Part shown: one piece after another, positions 50,987 to 60,066 of the stretch
How positions within the stretch are numbered: the stretch's first letter is position 1
Layout: every line of letters starts with the position of its first letter
Source: Paenibacillus sp. Soil766
Lineage (GTDB): Bacteria > Bacillota > Bacilli > Paenibacillales > NBRC-103111
Assembly (NCBI RefSeq): GCF_001428105.1
Contig: NZ_LMSJ01000026.1
Location: 21,808 to 85,807 of the forward strand
Reading direction: 5' to 3'
Length of the DNA stretch: 64,000 nt
Made by a program: the position numbers and the translations under genes
The notes under the pieces: generated by a model
Database searches by the model: none
Seen by the model: only the letters and a program-made list of their open reading frames with translations
What the model was told of the DNA's origin: nothing

Positions 50987-52263
50987 ATTTTTTTAGAAGA
51001 ATAGAGCAGTTCTTTGTTGTCATCGGTTTATTACTATTCAGTGGTGGTCTAATTCCGTTGTTTGAAAGCAATCTTGATTTAGGGACATATTCTGCAGGTG
51101 ATCCAATTACTCAGAAGGTCTATCTAGTCCTTTACGTGATTGCGATAGGTTTAGTTATAGTGAATGCTAAACGTGTATTTCATGCACTTGTTAGCAACAA
51201 ACTGTTAATTGTCCTGCTGCTATTCGTGTGTTTATCTTTATTGTGGTCAGCTTCAGAGGGGAATACAGTAAAGCGACTATTTGGATTAGTAGGGTCGACA
51301 TGTTTTGGCATGTATATTGCAAGCAGATTTGACATAACACGTTTTTTGAAATTACTTGCAGTTTCGTTTGGCTTAGGCGCAATTCTAAGTCTATTCGCAG
51401 GCTTATTTCTTCCAGAATTAGCATTAGACAATACGTATCATATGGGTTCCTGGAAAGGGATCTACGTGCATAAAAATTTTTTAGGTAGATTCATGGTCTT
51501 AAGCTGTATCTTACAGTTTATATTTGCTATTAGAAAAGGTAGGTATCGTTTGTTTTTTTGGCTAATGTTTTGTTTATCTTTTGTCTTGGTGCTGCTTTCA
51601 AGCTCGCTGACAGCACTTTTGACATTCCTCATTATCATTGTCACGTATTTTTTGCTGAAAATATATCAAAGAAATACTTGGGAAGTTGTTCCGATCGTTA
51701 TCCTTTTGTCAGCATTAACGATATCATTTGGATATTTGATGATGAATTATTCAGATTTCATATTTGATTCCATAGGTAAAGACGTTACGTTAACAGGGAG
51801 AACGGTATTATGGTCCGCAATCATTGAAAAGATATCTGAACGACCTTTCTTTGGTTATGGGTATGGCGGATTCTGGACGGGATGGGATGGAGAGAGTGCA
51901 AGTGTGTGGTTACAAGCTGGTTGGATGGCCCCACATGCACATAATGGATTTTTAGAATTAATGTTAGACATCGGAATCATTGGGCTAACGTTGTTCACTG
52001 CATTATTTATCCAGACAGTAGTAAGGTCATTACGTGTGCTCAAAGAGAAAGAGTTTAACTTTGAACTATGGCCTGCCATTTATTTGTTCTTTCAATTATT
52101 TATTAATTTTACTGAAAGTAACTTTTTAAGACATGGCAATTTGTTCTGGGCATTATTTATTACGACAACCTTATACCTTAGCAACCGGCAGGTGAAAGAG
52201 CCAATGAAATCTGCGGTAAATGAAGTGAGATTCCTAGTAGGGGGTAACTATATTGTTAAATAA
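50968..52263 (+). CDS. O-antigen ligase/polymerase family membrane protein (Wzy-like), 431 aa
   Basis: About eleven hydrophobic segments. LLWSASEGNTVKRL, GSWKGIYVHKNFLGRF and LTGRTVLWSAIIEKISERPF followed by GYGYGGFW and HNGFLELMLDIGIIGL are the Wzy_C/RfaL landmarks. Start GTG 50968 with GAAGGTG upstream; frames reaching back to 50704 are inside the flippase gene and are not part of this protein. It would polymerise the repeat unit of locus 3. Confidence 0.88.
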   Translation: MESVPINFFRRIEQFFVVIGLLLFSGGLIPLFESNLDLGTYSAGDPITQKVYLVLYVIAIGLVIVNAKRVFHALVSNKLLIVLLLFVCLSLLWSASEGNTVKRLFGLVGSTCFGMYIASRFDITRFLKLLAVSFGLGAILSLFAGLFLPELALDNTYHMGSWKGIYVHKNFLGRFMVLSCILQFIFAIRKGRYRLFFWLMFCLSFVLVLLSSSLTALLTFLIIIVTYFLLKIYQRNTWEVVPIVILLSALTISFGYLMMNYSDFIFDSIGKDVTLTGRTVLWSAIIEKISERPFFGYGYGGFWTGWDGESASVWLQAGWMAPHAHNGFLELMLDIGIIGLTLFTALFIQTVVRSLRVLKEKEFNFELWPAIYLFFQLFINFTESNFLRHGNLFWALFITTTLYLSNRQVKEPMKSAVNEVRFLVGGNYIVK

Positions 52264-53185
52264 GCCTTCAGTGAGTGTGGTTATTCCAACAAAGGGTCGG
52301 CCTCGGCTGTTAGTTCGAGCAATTGAAAGTGCTAGAAATCAGACATTAGTTAATATTGAAATTATTATAGTCGTCGATGGTTATGATCCTTTAACTGAAG
52401 AGGTAATTGATCAAATTAACGATCATAGAGTGAAGAAAATTGTGAATATGGTATCGGTAGGTGGCGCAGAATCAAGAAATATAGGTGTTCATAATGCTTC
52501 AGCAGATTGGATCGCTTTTCTAGATGATGATGATGAGTTTTTATGTACAAAATTAGAACGCCAGCTAAGTCTTGCACAAGGCTCGACGCATAGGTATCCA
52601 GTTATTTACTGTAAAATATTTGGAAGAACGCCTGCCAAAGACCTTGTGTGGCCGAGAAGAGAACCGCGAGTTGGCGAACACATATCAGACTACATTTTAT
52701 CAAGAAATAGTTTGTTTCAGGGGGAAGGATTGATTCAAACTACGATGCTCTTTGTGCCCAAGGAGTTGTTAGTAGCTGTCCCGTTTAGAAATGAGCTTAA
52801 GAGACATCAAGAATGGGACTGGGCTTTTCGCGCTGCACAAATGAATGGGGTTGGATTCGAGTTATGCAATGAAATATTAGCTGTATGGTATATCGAAGAA
52901 AATAGACAAGGAGTTAGTACACAAGGTAACTGGGTGTATTCTTTACACTGGATACAATCCATGAAAGATCTTGTAGCACCAAGAGCATATGCTGCCTTTC
53001 TTATGACGGTGGTCAGCAGTATTGCTAAGAAAGAGAACGATAAGAAGGCTTTTCGTCAATTATGGCAAGAAGCGAATAGGAATGGGAAACCAAGTGTACT
53101 TGAAAAAATACTATTTCTTGGGATCTGGGCAACGCCACAAAACTTCAGGCATCAGCTTAGAAACTTGTGGATGGGGAGTAGGTGA
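52253..53185 (+). CDS. GT2-family glycosyltransferase, 310 aa
   Basis: VSVVIPTKGRPRLLVRAIES, IIVVDGYDP and WIAFLDDDDEFL mark a GT-A transferase. Translation starts at TTG 52253 with GGGGG upstream, overlapping the previous gene by 11 bases. The C-terminal 60 residues are basic and helical. Confidence 0.88.
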   Translation: MLNKPSVSVVIPTKGRPRLLVRAIESARNQTLVNIEIIIVVDGYDPLTEEVIDQINDHRVKKIVNMVSVGGAESRNIGVHNASADWIAFLDDDDEFLCTKLERQLSLAQGSTHRYPVIYCKIFGRTPAKDLVWPRREPRVGEHISDYILSRNSLFQGEGLIQTTMLFVPKELLVAVPFRNELKRHQEWDWAFRAAQMNGVGFELCNEILAVWYIEENRQGVSTQGNWVYSLHWIQSMKDLVAPRAYAAFLMTVVSSIAKKENDKKAFRQLWQEANRNGKPSVLEKILFLGIWATPQNFRHQLRNLWMGSR

Positions 53186-53192
53186 GCCTTCT

Positions 53193-54284
53193 ATGAAAAC
53201 AGTCCAAATTGTGACTCAAATGGAAGGCGGAGGTGCACAACGCGTAGGAATTGTTCTTCAAGATGAGTTAGAAAAACGTGGTGAGCAAAGTGAACTGTGG
53301 TTTCTCTATGTGAAAAGATCCACTTATATGGATCAACCTAATATCCAAGTTATTTTACCGTATCAACCTAAACATGTATTTGATTATTATAAAATCATTA
53401 TGTTGTTATTCAAAAAGCTAGTAGCTGAAAAACCTAAAGTCATTATTTCACACACACATTACTCGAATGTTATTGTTCAGCCTATTGCCTGGCTATTGGG
53501 AGTGGCTAATCGAATCGCAGTGCAGCATAATCCTGTTGAGTCGTATCCCTTACTTGCAAGAGGACTGGACGTCGTTCTTGGGACGATTGGTTGTTATACA
53601 ACGAATGTAGTTGTTTCTGAATCGGTATTATCATCATTGAAAAATTACCCCAATAAATATCTACAAAAAACTCAACAGATTAATAATGGTGTTTTCGTAG
53701 GGGAAAGCTCAGGCAATGTCTTATCTATGAAAGAAAAGTTGGGCATTCACGAGAATTCACAAGTGATCATTAATGTTGGCCGATTATCGCAACAAAAAAA
53801 TCAACTATTGCTGATTGAGATGTTGGCGTATTTATCTGACGTTCACTTGTTAATCGTTGGAGACGGTGAGCTTAGAAGCAAGCTTGTAAAAGAAGCTAAG
53901 AAAAGAGAATACAGCGATCGGATACACTTTCTTGGAGAAATCAAACCGCAAGAAGTCGTCAACTATTTGAAACTAGCAGATGTATTTGTTTTTCCTTCTT
54001 TGTTTGAAGCAATGGGCCTTGCACTCGTTGAAGCAATGAACGCGGGACTTCCCATTGTAGCAACGGATTTACCAGCTACCCGAGAGGTATTAGGATGCGA
54101 ATTCATAGATAGTGCCGGAATTCTAGTTGGATCTGGGGATGTCAAAGGTTTTGCTGATGCTACAAGAATGCTATTGAATAATAAGGAACTTGCTGATGGG
54201 CAAGCAGCAATAGCGAAGCAAAGGGCTAAGCGCTATAGTGTGGACAACATGGCGGACGCCTACCAGAAGTGCTATTCCATTTGA
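53193..54284 (+). CDS. GT4-family glycosyltransferase, 363 aa
   Basis: Starts MKTVQIVTQMEGGGAQRVGI; GT-B C-terminal domain with NVGRLSQQKNQLLLIEML, LLIVGDGELRSKL, FLGEIKPQEVVNYL and PSLFEAMGLALVEAMNAGLP. ATG 53193 has GGTGAG before it; the longer frame from 53022 lies within the previous gene. It belongs to EPS locus 3. Confidence 0.9.
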   Translation: MKTVQIVTQMEGGGAQRVGIVLQDELEKRGEQSELWFLYVKRSTYMDQPNIQVILPYQPKHVFDYYKIIMLLFKKLVAEKPKVIISHTHYSNVIVQPIAWLLGVANRIAVQHNPVESYPLLARGLDVVLGTIGCYTTNVVVSESVLSSLKNYPNKYLQKTQQINNGVFVGESSGNVLSMKEKLGIHENSQVIINVGRLSQQKNQLLLIEMLAYLSDVHLLIVGDGELRSKLVKEAKKREYSDRIHFLGEIKPQEVVNYLKLADVFVFPSLFEAMGLALVEAMNAGLPIVATDLPATREVLGCEFIDSAGILVGSGDVKGFADATRMLLNNKELADGQAAIAKQRAKRYSVDNMADAYQKCYSI

Positions 54285-54324
54285 AATAAGAAACTTACAA
54301 TATCAGTGAGATGGAGTGGGGAAT

Positions 54325-54978
54325 ATGGAATCTACGATGGTCGAAAGAAGAGCTAACTCTTCGGAATTGTCTGTACCATTTTCAATGAATATTAGAAGTC
54401 GGAGAGGTCTGTATTCCAAGATAATAAAGCCCATCCTTGATATTATTTTCAGCATATGTCTAATCGTGATGGCAAGTCCAATTTTTATATGTATACCGTT
54501 GTTAATAAAGTTGGATTCCAAAGGCCCCATCCTATTTAAACAGCTGAGATATGGTGAAAAAGGACGAATTTTTAATATATATAAATTTCGTACGATGTAT
54601 GTCGATACACCAAATGAAGGCAGATCTCCTACTTCTGGAGCTGATCCTAGAATAACTAAAATAGGCCGTTTACTTAGGAGAACAAGCATAGATGAATTAC
54701 CACAATTAATGAATATTTTAAAAGGTGAGATGAGCTTTATTGGACCTCGACCTGAACAGAAATCGATTGTTGAGACCGAATACTCGGAATGGGAACGTCA
54801 AAGATTCCTGGCGGTTCCTGGTATCACGGGTTTATGGCAAATTAGTTCAGAACGTATCCACCCTATCCATAACAATCTGCAATATGATTTGAAATATATT
54901 AGTGAAGTATCGTTGAAGTTAGATTTGAAGATCATATGGGGGACTTTTAGAATCTTACTAAATAGTAATACACATTAG
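54325..54978 (+). CDS. initiating sugar-phosphate transferase, 217 aa
   Basis: Bacterial sugar transferase with one N-terminal membrane segment (IKPILDIIFSICLIVMASPI), then GPILFKQLRYGEKGRIFNIY, RTSIDELPQLMNILKGEMSF and IGPRPEQ. It starts the locus 3 repeat unit on undecaprenyl phosphate. GGAGTGGGG before ATG 54325. Longer than the EpsL-like enzyme at 35227 by about 20 residues at the N-terminus. Confidence 0.9.
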   Translation: MESTMVERRANSSELSVPFSMNIRSRRGLYSKIIKPILDIIFSICLIVMASPIFICIPLLIKLDSKGPILFKQLRYGEKGRIFNIYKFRTMYVDTPNEGRSPTSGADPRITKIGRLLRRTSIDELPQLMNILKGEMSFIGPRPEQKSIVETEYSEWERQRFLAVPGITGLWQISSERIHPIHNNLQYDLKYISEVSLKLDLKIIWGTFRILLNSNTH

Positions 54979-55018
54979 TAAAGGATGTATATTCTCTCGG
55001 AAGGAATGAGGCATTTTC

Positions 55019-55789
55019 ATGAATAAATATTCATTTATGGGAATATCCATCCATTTGCTTACAATGAAGGATTTAAACGAAACAGTTGTCAATGCTGCTC
55101 GAAATAATCAAAAAATAATAATCCCAAACCATAATCTCCATAGTATGTATCTATGCAATCGGAATAGCCGTCTTAGAGAATTCTATAATATGGCCCAGTT
55201 TATTCATATTGATGGGATGGCGATTGTACTAATTGGTAAGCTACTTGGGTATCCCGTGAAACGTGAGCATAGGACGACATATGTGGATTGGATACGCCCA
55301 TTACTTAAGGTTGCCTACGATAACAGGTTAAGAGTTTTCTACCTAGGCTCCAAACCTGGGGTAGCCTCACAGGCAGCTTCCATATTACGAAAAGAGCTTC
55401 CCAATTTGCAAATTGGAACCCAGGATGGTTACTTTAATGCAGATACAAATTGTGATGGAAATAAAGAAATCATAAGAAGGATTAATGAGTTTAAACCTCA
55501 CATTTTATTGGTAGGGATGGGAATGCCGAGACAGGAGAGTTGGATTCTTGATAATTATGAACAGATCCATACAAATGTCATTTTAACATCAGGAGCATGC
55601 ATGGACTATGTTGCTGACATTGTTCCAACAGCACCTCGTCTACTTGGAGCTGTTGGACTTGAGTGGTTGTTTCGTTTATGGTGCGAGCCCAGAAGATTAT
55701 GGAAAAGATATCTCATAGAACCTTGGACCCTATTCATGTTATTTATTGCTGAGTTGTTGAGAAAGAACAAGGGAGCAAAAGTGGATTAA
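55019..55789 (+). CDS. WecB/TagA/CpsF family glycosyltransferase (GT26), 256 aa
   Basis: IIIPNHNLHSMYLCNRNSRL, FIHIDGMAIVLIGKLLG, RVFYLGSKPGVASQAASIL, LVGMGMPRQESWI and GACMDYVAD...LGLEWLFRL are family hallmarks. These enzymes add the second sugar (often ManNAc-type) to the lipid-linked first sugar. GGAAGGAATGAGG precedes the ATG. Confidence 0.91.
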   Translation: MNKYSFMGISIHLLTMKDLNETVVNAARNNQKIIIPNHNLHSMYLCNRNSRLREFYNMAQFIHIDGMAIVLIGKLLGYPVKREHRTTYVDWIRPLLKVAYDNRLRVFYLGSKPGVASQAASILRKELPNLQIGTQDGYFNADTNCDGNKEIIRRINEFKPHILLVGMGMPRQESWILDNYEQIHTNVILTSGACMDYVADIVPTAPRLLGAVGLEWLFRLWCEPRRLWKRYLIEPWTLFMLFIAELLRKNKGAKVD

Positions 55790-55841
55790 TTAGATGTGAA
55801 ACATCTTTTAATGATGCTTATCATTGAGGAGGGTTTGATAA

Positions 55842-56801
55842 ATGAAAAAAATTATCATTACCGGTTCAGCTGGTTTTCTAGGTTCGCATCTCACGAGAAA
55901 ATTACTGGCTCAAGGACATCAAGTCATTGGGATTGACAATTTATCTACAGGTAGAATTCAAAATATAGAAGATATCTTTAGTAATCCACATTTTCACTTT
56001 ATCGATTTTAATGTTTCAGATCAAACCATCGTTGAAATGGATCTGCTCCAGGATAGCGATGAAATTTATCATTTAGCTTCTCCTGCATCCCCGAAGCTAT
56101 ATCAAGATGCTCCCTTCGAAACCATTTATGTAAATACGATTGGGACACAGAATATGTTAGAGATAGCCCGTAAAAGTAATTCGAAGTTTCTATATGCAAG
56201 TACTAGTGAAGCTTATGGTGATCCTGAGGTACATCCGCAGCCTGAAGATTATCGGGGGAACGTGAATACCTGGGGGCCGCGGGCTTGCTATGATGAGGCC
56301 AAGAGATTAGGGGAAGTATTCTGTTATGAGTACCATCGATTGTTTCAGATTCAGACGAAAGTAGTACGATTGTTCAACACCTACTCAGCTGGTTTACGTA
56401 ATGATGACGGGAGGGTCATTTCTAATTTCGTGACGCAGGCTTTGATGGGTGAGGATATTACGGTGTATGGGGATGGCAGCCAGACACGTTCATTCTGCTA
56501 TGTTGATGATACGATTAGAGCCCTTATACGGATGATGGAGTTAGATGCTGCTACAGGGCAAATTATTAATATTGGCAATCCGACGGAACATTCCATCTTA
56601 GATGTAGCCTTACTAGTTAAGCAGCTGACGAATACGACAAGTAGGATTACATTCCATAAACTCCCGGAAGATGATCCTAAAGTAAGAAGACCTGTTATCG
56701 ATAGAGCCACTGATATCCTAGGGTGGAACCCTGAAATTTCACTTGAAGAAGGCTTGAAAAGAACGATTCATACCTATCAAGAGAAGCTAGCGCTTATCTA
56801 G
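55842..56801 (+). CDS. UDP-glucuronate decarboxylase (UDP-xylose synthase)-like, 319 aa
   Basis: Extended SDR with IITGSAGFLGSHLTRKLL, DNLSTGRIQN, IYHLASPASPKLYQ, STSEAYGDPEVHPQPEDYRG, CYDEAKRLGE (Tyr-x3-Lys) and RLFNTYSAGLRNDDGRVISN, the pattern of UXS enzymes. Together with the dehydrogenase that follows it would turn UDP-glucose into UDP-glucuronate and UDP-xylose, so the polymer probably contains one or both. Confidence 0.9.
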   Translation: MKKIIITGSAGFLGSHLTRKLLAQGHQVIGIDNLSTGRIQNIEDIFSNPHFHFIDFNVSDQTIVEMDLLQDSDEIYHLASPASPKLYQDAPFETIYVNTIGTQNMLEIARKSNSKFLYASTSEAYGDPEVHPQPEDYRGNVNTWGPRACYDEAKRLGEVFCYEYHRLFQIQTKVVRLFNTYSAGLRNDDGRVISNFVTQALMGEDITVYGDGSQTRSFCYVDDTIRALIRMMELDAATGQIINIGNPTEHSILDVALLVKQLTNTTSRITFHKLPEDDPKVRRPVIDRATDILGWNPEISLEEGLKRTIHTYQEKLALI

Positions 56802-56837
56802 TTAAATTGGGGATAGAGGGACTAGGAGGAAACATAT

Positions 56838-58244
56838 ATGAATGTCGTTTGTATCGGTTCAGGTTATGTTGGAAGTGTGACAGGGGCAGCATTTGCCGTG
56901 CTAGGACATCATACTACGGTGTTGGATATTGACCAGAACAAAGTTGATCAGATGAATGCTGGCAAAAGTCCCATTTACGAGCCTGGACTTGATCATTTAA
57001 TCAATAGCTATATCGGAAGATCTTTGTTTGCAACAACGGACTACGGCGTTATTTATCATGCAGATGTTGTATTTATTGGTGTAGGAACTCCCTCAAAGGC
57101 AGATGGAACTGCCGATTTGACCTACATTCGACTTGCCGCACAAAGTATTGGACAATATGTAAATCCCGATAAGTTTGTGGTTATTATAAACAAATCTACG
57201 GTTCCTGTTGGGACAGCGGATCTTGTGGCTTCGATCATTGAAGAATCATCTAATTTAAAAGTGGATACACATTTTGCAATGGCTAGCAATCCAGAGTTTC
57301 TACGTGAAGGCTATGCGCTAGAAGATGTATTTTTTCCAGAGCGAATTGTGGTCGGTGCGGAGAATATTCATGCGAAGAAAGTAATGAAAGAGTTATATTT
57401 TAATGTGATAAATAGAGTAGAATATGAAGGGAAATCAATTGATTTTCAATTCTCTCACAATCCGAACGCAGCATTACCTATCTATTACGAAACCGACATT
57501 AAAAGCGCTGAGATGATTAAGTATGCATCGAATGCTTTCTTGGCTGTGAAAATAAGTTATATTAATGAGATTGCCCGACTTTGTGAAACATTAGGAGCCA
57601 ATATTACTGAAGTTGCAACGGGCATGGGGATGGATTCTAGAATAGGTAATAAATTCCTTCAGGTGTCTAGTGGGTGGAGCGGGAGCTGCTTTCCGAAAGA
57701 TACAGCCGAATTATTAGCAACAAGTCAGAAGTATAGTTGTGAATTAACCGTTGTTCAGGCGGCGGTTGACTCGAATCAACAAATGCATGACTATGTTGTT
57801 GATAAAATTAAGCGGAAATTGAAGACTTTGAATGGCAAGAATATAGGAATACTGGGTCTTACATTCAAGCCGAATACGGATGATGCGCGTAAAACACAAG
57901 CCTCAGTCATTATTAAAGAATTGATCGATGCAGGTGCTAGAATCAAGGCGCATGACCCGCACGGGATGGCGATGTTTCAACAATTGAATCCCGCATTAGA
58001 TGTGCAATACGTTTCTAATGCCATAGATGTTACCTATAATGTAGATGCTGTTGTGCTATTAACACATTGGGCAGAGTATCTACATATGGATTGGTCCTTC
58101 GTAAAAAATAACATGCGAAGTCCTTATTTGCTCGATACTAGAAATGTATTAAAGCAAGGTCACTTACATCAATTGGGCTTTGATTACGAAGGTTTGGGGA
58201 TTCATTCTACCAAAAAAACTACTCAGGAGTTTGTCAGATCGTGA
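56838..58244 (+). CDS. UDP-glucose 6-dehydrogenase, 468 aa
   Basis: NVVCIGSGYVGSVTGAAFAV binds NAD; GKSPIYEPGLDHLI, GVGTPSKADGTADL, NPEFLREGYALEDVFFPERI and GWSGSCFPKDTAEL (catalytic Cys near residue 283) follow. The C-terminal domain has LGLTFKPNTDDARKTQASVI. Length fits the family. AGGAGG precedes the ATG. Last gene of EPS locus 3; it feeds the decarboxylase upstream. Confidence 0.94.
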   Translation: MNVVCIGSGYVGSVTGAAFAVLGHHTTVLDIDQNKVDQMNAGKSPIYEPGLDHLINSYIGRSLFATTDYGVIYHADVVFIGVGTPSKADGTADLTYIRLAAQSIGQYVNPDKFVVIINKSTVPVGTADLVASIIEESSNLKVDTHFAMASNPEFLREGYALEDVFFPERIVVGAENIHAKKVMKELYFNVINRVEYEGKSIDFQFSHNPNAALPIYYETDIKSAEMIKYASNAFLAVKISYINEIARLCETLGANITEVATGMGMDSRIGNKFLQVSSGWSGSCFPKDTAELLATSQKYSCELTVVQAAVDSNQQMHDYVVDKIKRKLKTLNGKNIGILGLTFKPNTDDARKTQASVIIKELIDAGARIKAHDPHGMAMFQQLNPALDVQYVSNAIDVTYNVDAVVLLTHWAEYLHMDWSFVKNNMRSPYLLDTRNVLKQGHLHQLGFDYEGLGIHSTKKTTQEFVRS

Positions 58245-58256
58245 GTGATCATTCAT

Positions 58257-58305
58257 GCAAAAAGGCTTCCAAGGTCTGCTACTCAGACTGTGGAAGCCTT
58301 TTTTG
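58257..58305 (+). terminator. strong intrinsic terminator ending EPS locus 3
   Basis: AAAGGCTTCCA with AGGTCTG pairs with CAGACTG and TGGAAGCCTTT in one long stem, then TTTTTT. It serves the plus-strand operon; the A-run on the left may also serve the minus gene at 58352. Confidence 0.92.
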
Positions 58306-58351
58306 TGTTGATTCATTTGCAACATCTCCCACTACTCGGGGCAGGGCCAAG

Positions 58352-58780
58352 TTAGTTCAATAGATGCTTGAACGCACTGTAATCTATCTGTTGCTTTTCC
58401 AGAAAGCTCGTCAAACTCCGATAATCACGCTTAGGCGTTGCAAGTATGTAACCTTCAATACAGTGTTCTCGTGTGACCTCATTGGCATTGGCCTCTAGGG
58501 CTACTTGTCCGATACGCGCGGCGATGGAATGCTTGGCAATATCACGGAACGCTGTCGGTACAGGTGAAACTAATTGGTCGAGAAATGCTTTGGAATCCGT
58601 TGTCCAAAGATGCCGAGAAGTGTCCACGTAATGATTTTGCCAATCGAGTTTGGACTTGCCGTCTTCTTTGGGGAGTACTTTAATAAACTTACGGAACATG
58701 AAGTACCCGCCTATGGACATGAATAAAAGCAACACGCATACCCAGAAAATGATAAACCACATGAAATAATCATTCGCCAT
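58352..58780 (-). CDS. DUF2621 family membrane protein (YneK-like), 142 aa
   Basis: One N-terminal membrane segment (WFIIFWVCVLLLFMSIGGYF, residues 8-27), then FRKFIKVLPKEDGKSKLDW, LVSPVPTAFRDIAKHSIAAR and YILATPKRDYRSL, which I recognise as DUF2621, found widely in spore-forming Bacilli; its role is unknown. AGGTGAC precedes the ATG. Opposite in direction to its neighbours. Confidence 0.85.
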   Translation of the reverse strand: MANDYFMWFIIFWVCVLLLFMSIGGYFMFRKFIKVLPKEDGKSKLDWQNHYVDTSRHLWTTDSKAFLDQLVSPVPTAFRDIAKHSIAARIGQVALEANANEVTREHCIEGYILATPKRDYRSLTSFLEKQQIDYSAFKHLLN

Positions 58781-58903
58781 TTATTTGTCACCTCACTAAT
58801 TGTCTTCAATAAGCTAGTAAGAATTATACCTTATTTCTAGATTTCTTGCGACAATACGAGTAAAATAGGAGGGTAGCAGCTACTAATAAAGGAGTTATGG
58901 ACT

Positions 58904-60031
58904 ATGCCAAAAATTGGATCGCACGTTTCGTTCTCAGATAAAGGCTTACTAAATGCAGCAGAAGAAGCCGTTTCCTACGGATCATCCACGTTTATGATAT
59001 ACACTGGCGCACCTCAGAATACGCGCCGTAAACCGATTGAAGAGCAGTACATCAAAGAAGGCAAAGCTGTGATGGACAAGCATGCGATGAATGAAATCGT
59101 TGTTCATGCCCCATACATCATCAATTTGGGCTCTTATAAGGAAGATACCTTCGAGCTTGCGGTACGTTTTCTTCAAGAAGAAATCCGTCGGACCGATTAC
59201 ATCGGCGTTCGCAATATCGTGCTTCATCCTGGTGCTTACACGGACAAGGATGCAGATTATGGGATTGCCAGAATTGCGGATGGCTTGAATGAAGTTCTCT
59301 CTGGGGTCAAAGATACGAACGTTAACATTGCGCTGGAAACGATGGCTGGCAAAGGTACCGAAATCGGCCGCAGCTTTGAAGAAATCGCGGAAATCATGGA
59401 GCGCGTGGAGTTCAACAATAAGTTGACTGTCTGTATGGATACTTGTCATATTCACGATGCAGGGTATGATATCGTGAATGATTTGGACGGCGTGCTGCAC
59501 CATTTTGATCGTACGATTGGTCTTGAGAAACTTGGTGTCATTCATTTGAATGACAGTAAGAATCCGCGCGGCGCGAGCAAGGATCGCCATGCACCACTGG
59601 GTTCGGGCTGGATTGGCTTCCAAGCGATGAATAATATTGCTAACCATGAGAAGTTGCAGCATTTGCCGATGATTCTAGAGACGCCTTGGATTGGAAAAGA
59701 AGACAAAACACAACGCCCGATGTATGAAGCGGAAATTGCGTTGCTTTCCGGCAACTTAAGCAGTCGTTTTGGCGGCGAGTTCCTGGATCAAGTGGAGCGA
59801 ATTGACTTTCTGATGAACAAAAAAGATATTCACTATCGTGACTTTGTTCTTAAAACATGGGAATTGCTTAAGAATGATGCAAAAGCGAAGAAAGCGGATG
59901 GACGTGAGCCGCTGGAGCGTTTATATGATATTCTTCATGAGGAACGCCTTTTCGCAGATCTTAGCGAAGAACAAATCAATCAACGTTTGATTGTTTGGCT
60001 TGCTGGAAATGACATCTTGAAGAAGGCTTAA
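58904..60031 (+). CDS. nfo: endonuclease IV (AP endonuclease) with C-terminal extension, 375 aa
   Basis: AP endonuclease 2 family TIM barrel: KIGSHVSFSDKGLLNAAEEA, VVHAPYIINLGS, LHPGAY, ALETMAGKGTEIG, CMDTCHIHDAGYD and HLNDSKNPRGASKDRHAPLG give the zinc ligands. It repairs abasic sites. The typical enzyme ends near residue 285-300; here about 80 helical residues follow (from FGGEFLDQVERIDF), a form I associate with some Bacilli but whose purpose is unknown. AAAGGAG precedes the ATG. Confidence 0.9.
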   Translation: MPKIGSHVSFSDKGLLNAAEEAVSYGSSTFMIYTGAPQNTRRKPIEEQYIKEGKAVMDKHAMNEIVVHAPYIINLGSYKEDTFELAVRFLQEEIRRTDYIGVRNIVLHPGAYTDKDADYGIARIADGLNEVLSGVKDTNVNIALETMAGKGTEIGRSFEEIAEIMERVEFNNKLTVCMDTCHIHDAGYDIVNDLDGVLHHFDRTIGLEKLGVIHLNDSKNPRGASKDRHAPLGSGWIGFQAMNNIANHEKLQHLPMILETPWIGKEDKTQRPMYEAEIALLSGNLSSRFGGEFLDQVERIDFLMNKKDIHYRDFVLKTWELLKNDAKAKKADGREPLERLYDILHEERLFADLSEEQINQRLIVWLAGNDILKKA

Positions 60032-60066
60032 CTTCACTATAGACAGAAATTGCTAGGGGGATACAG

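Noticed and set aside
58982..59662. 226-residue minus-strand frame
   Set aside because: Antisense shadow of endonuclease IV, composed of unlikely residue use.
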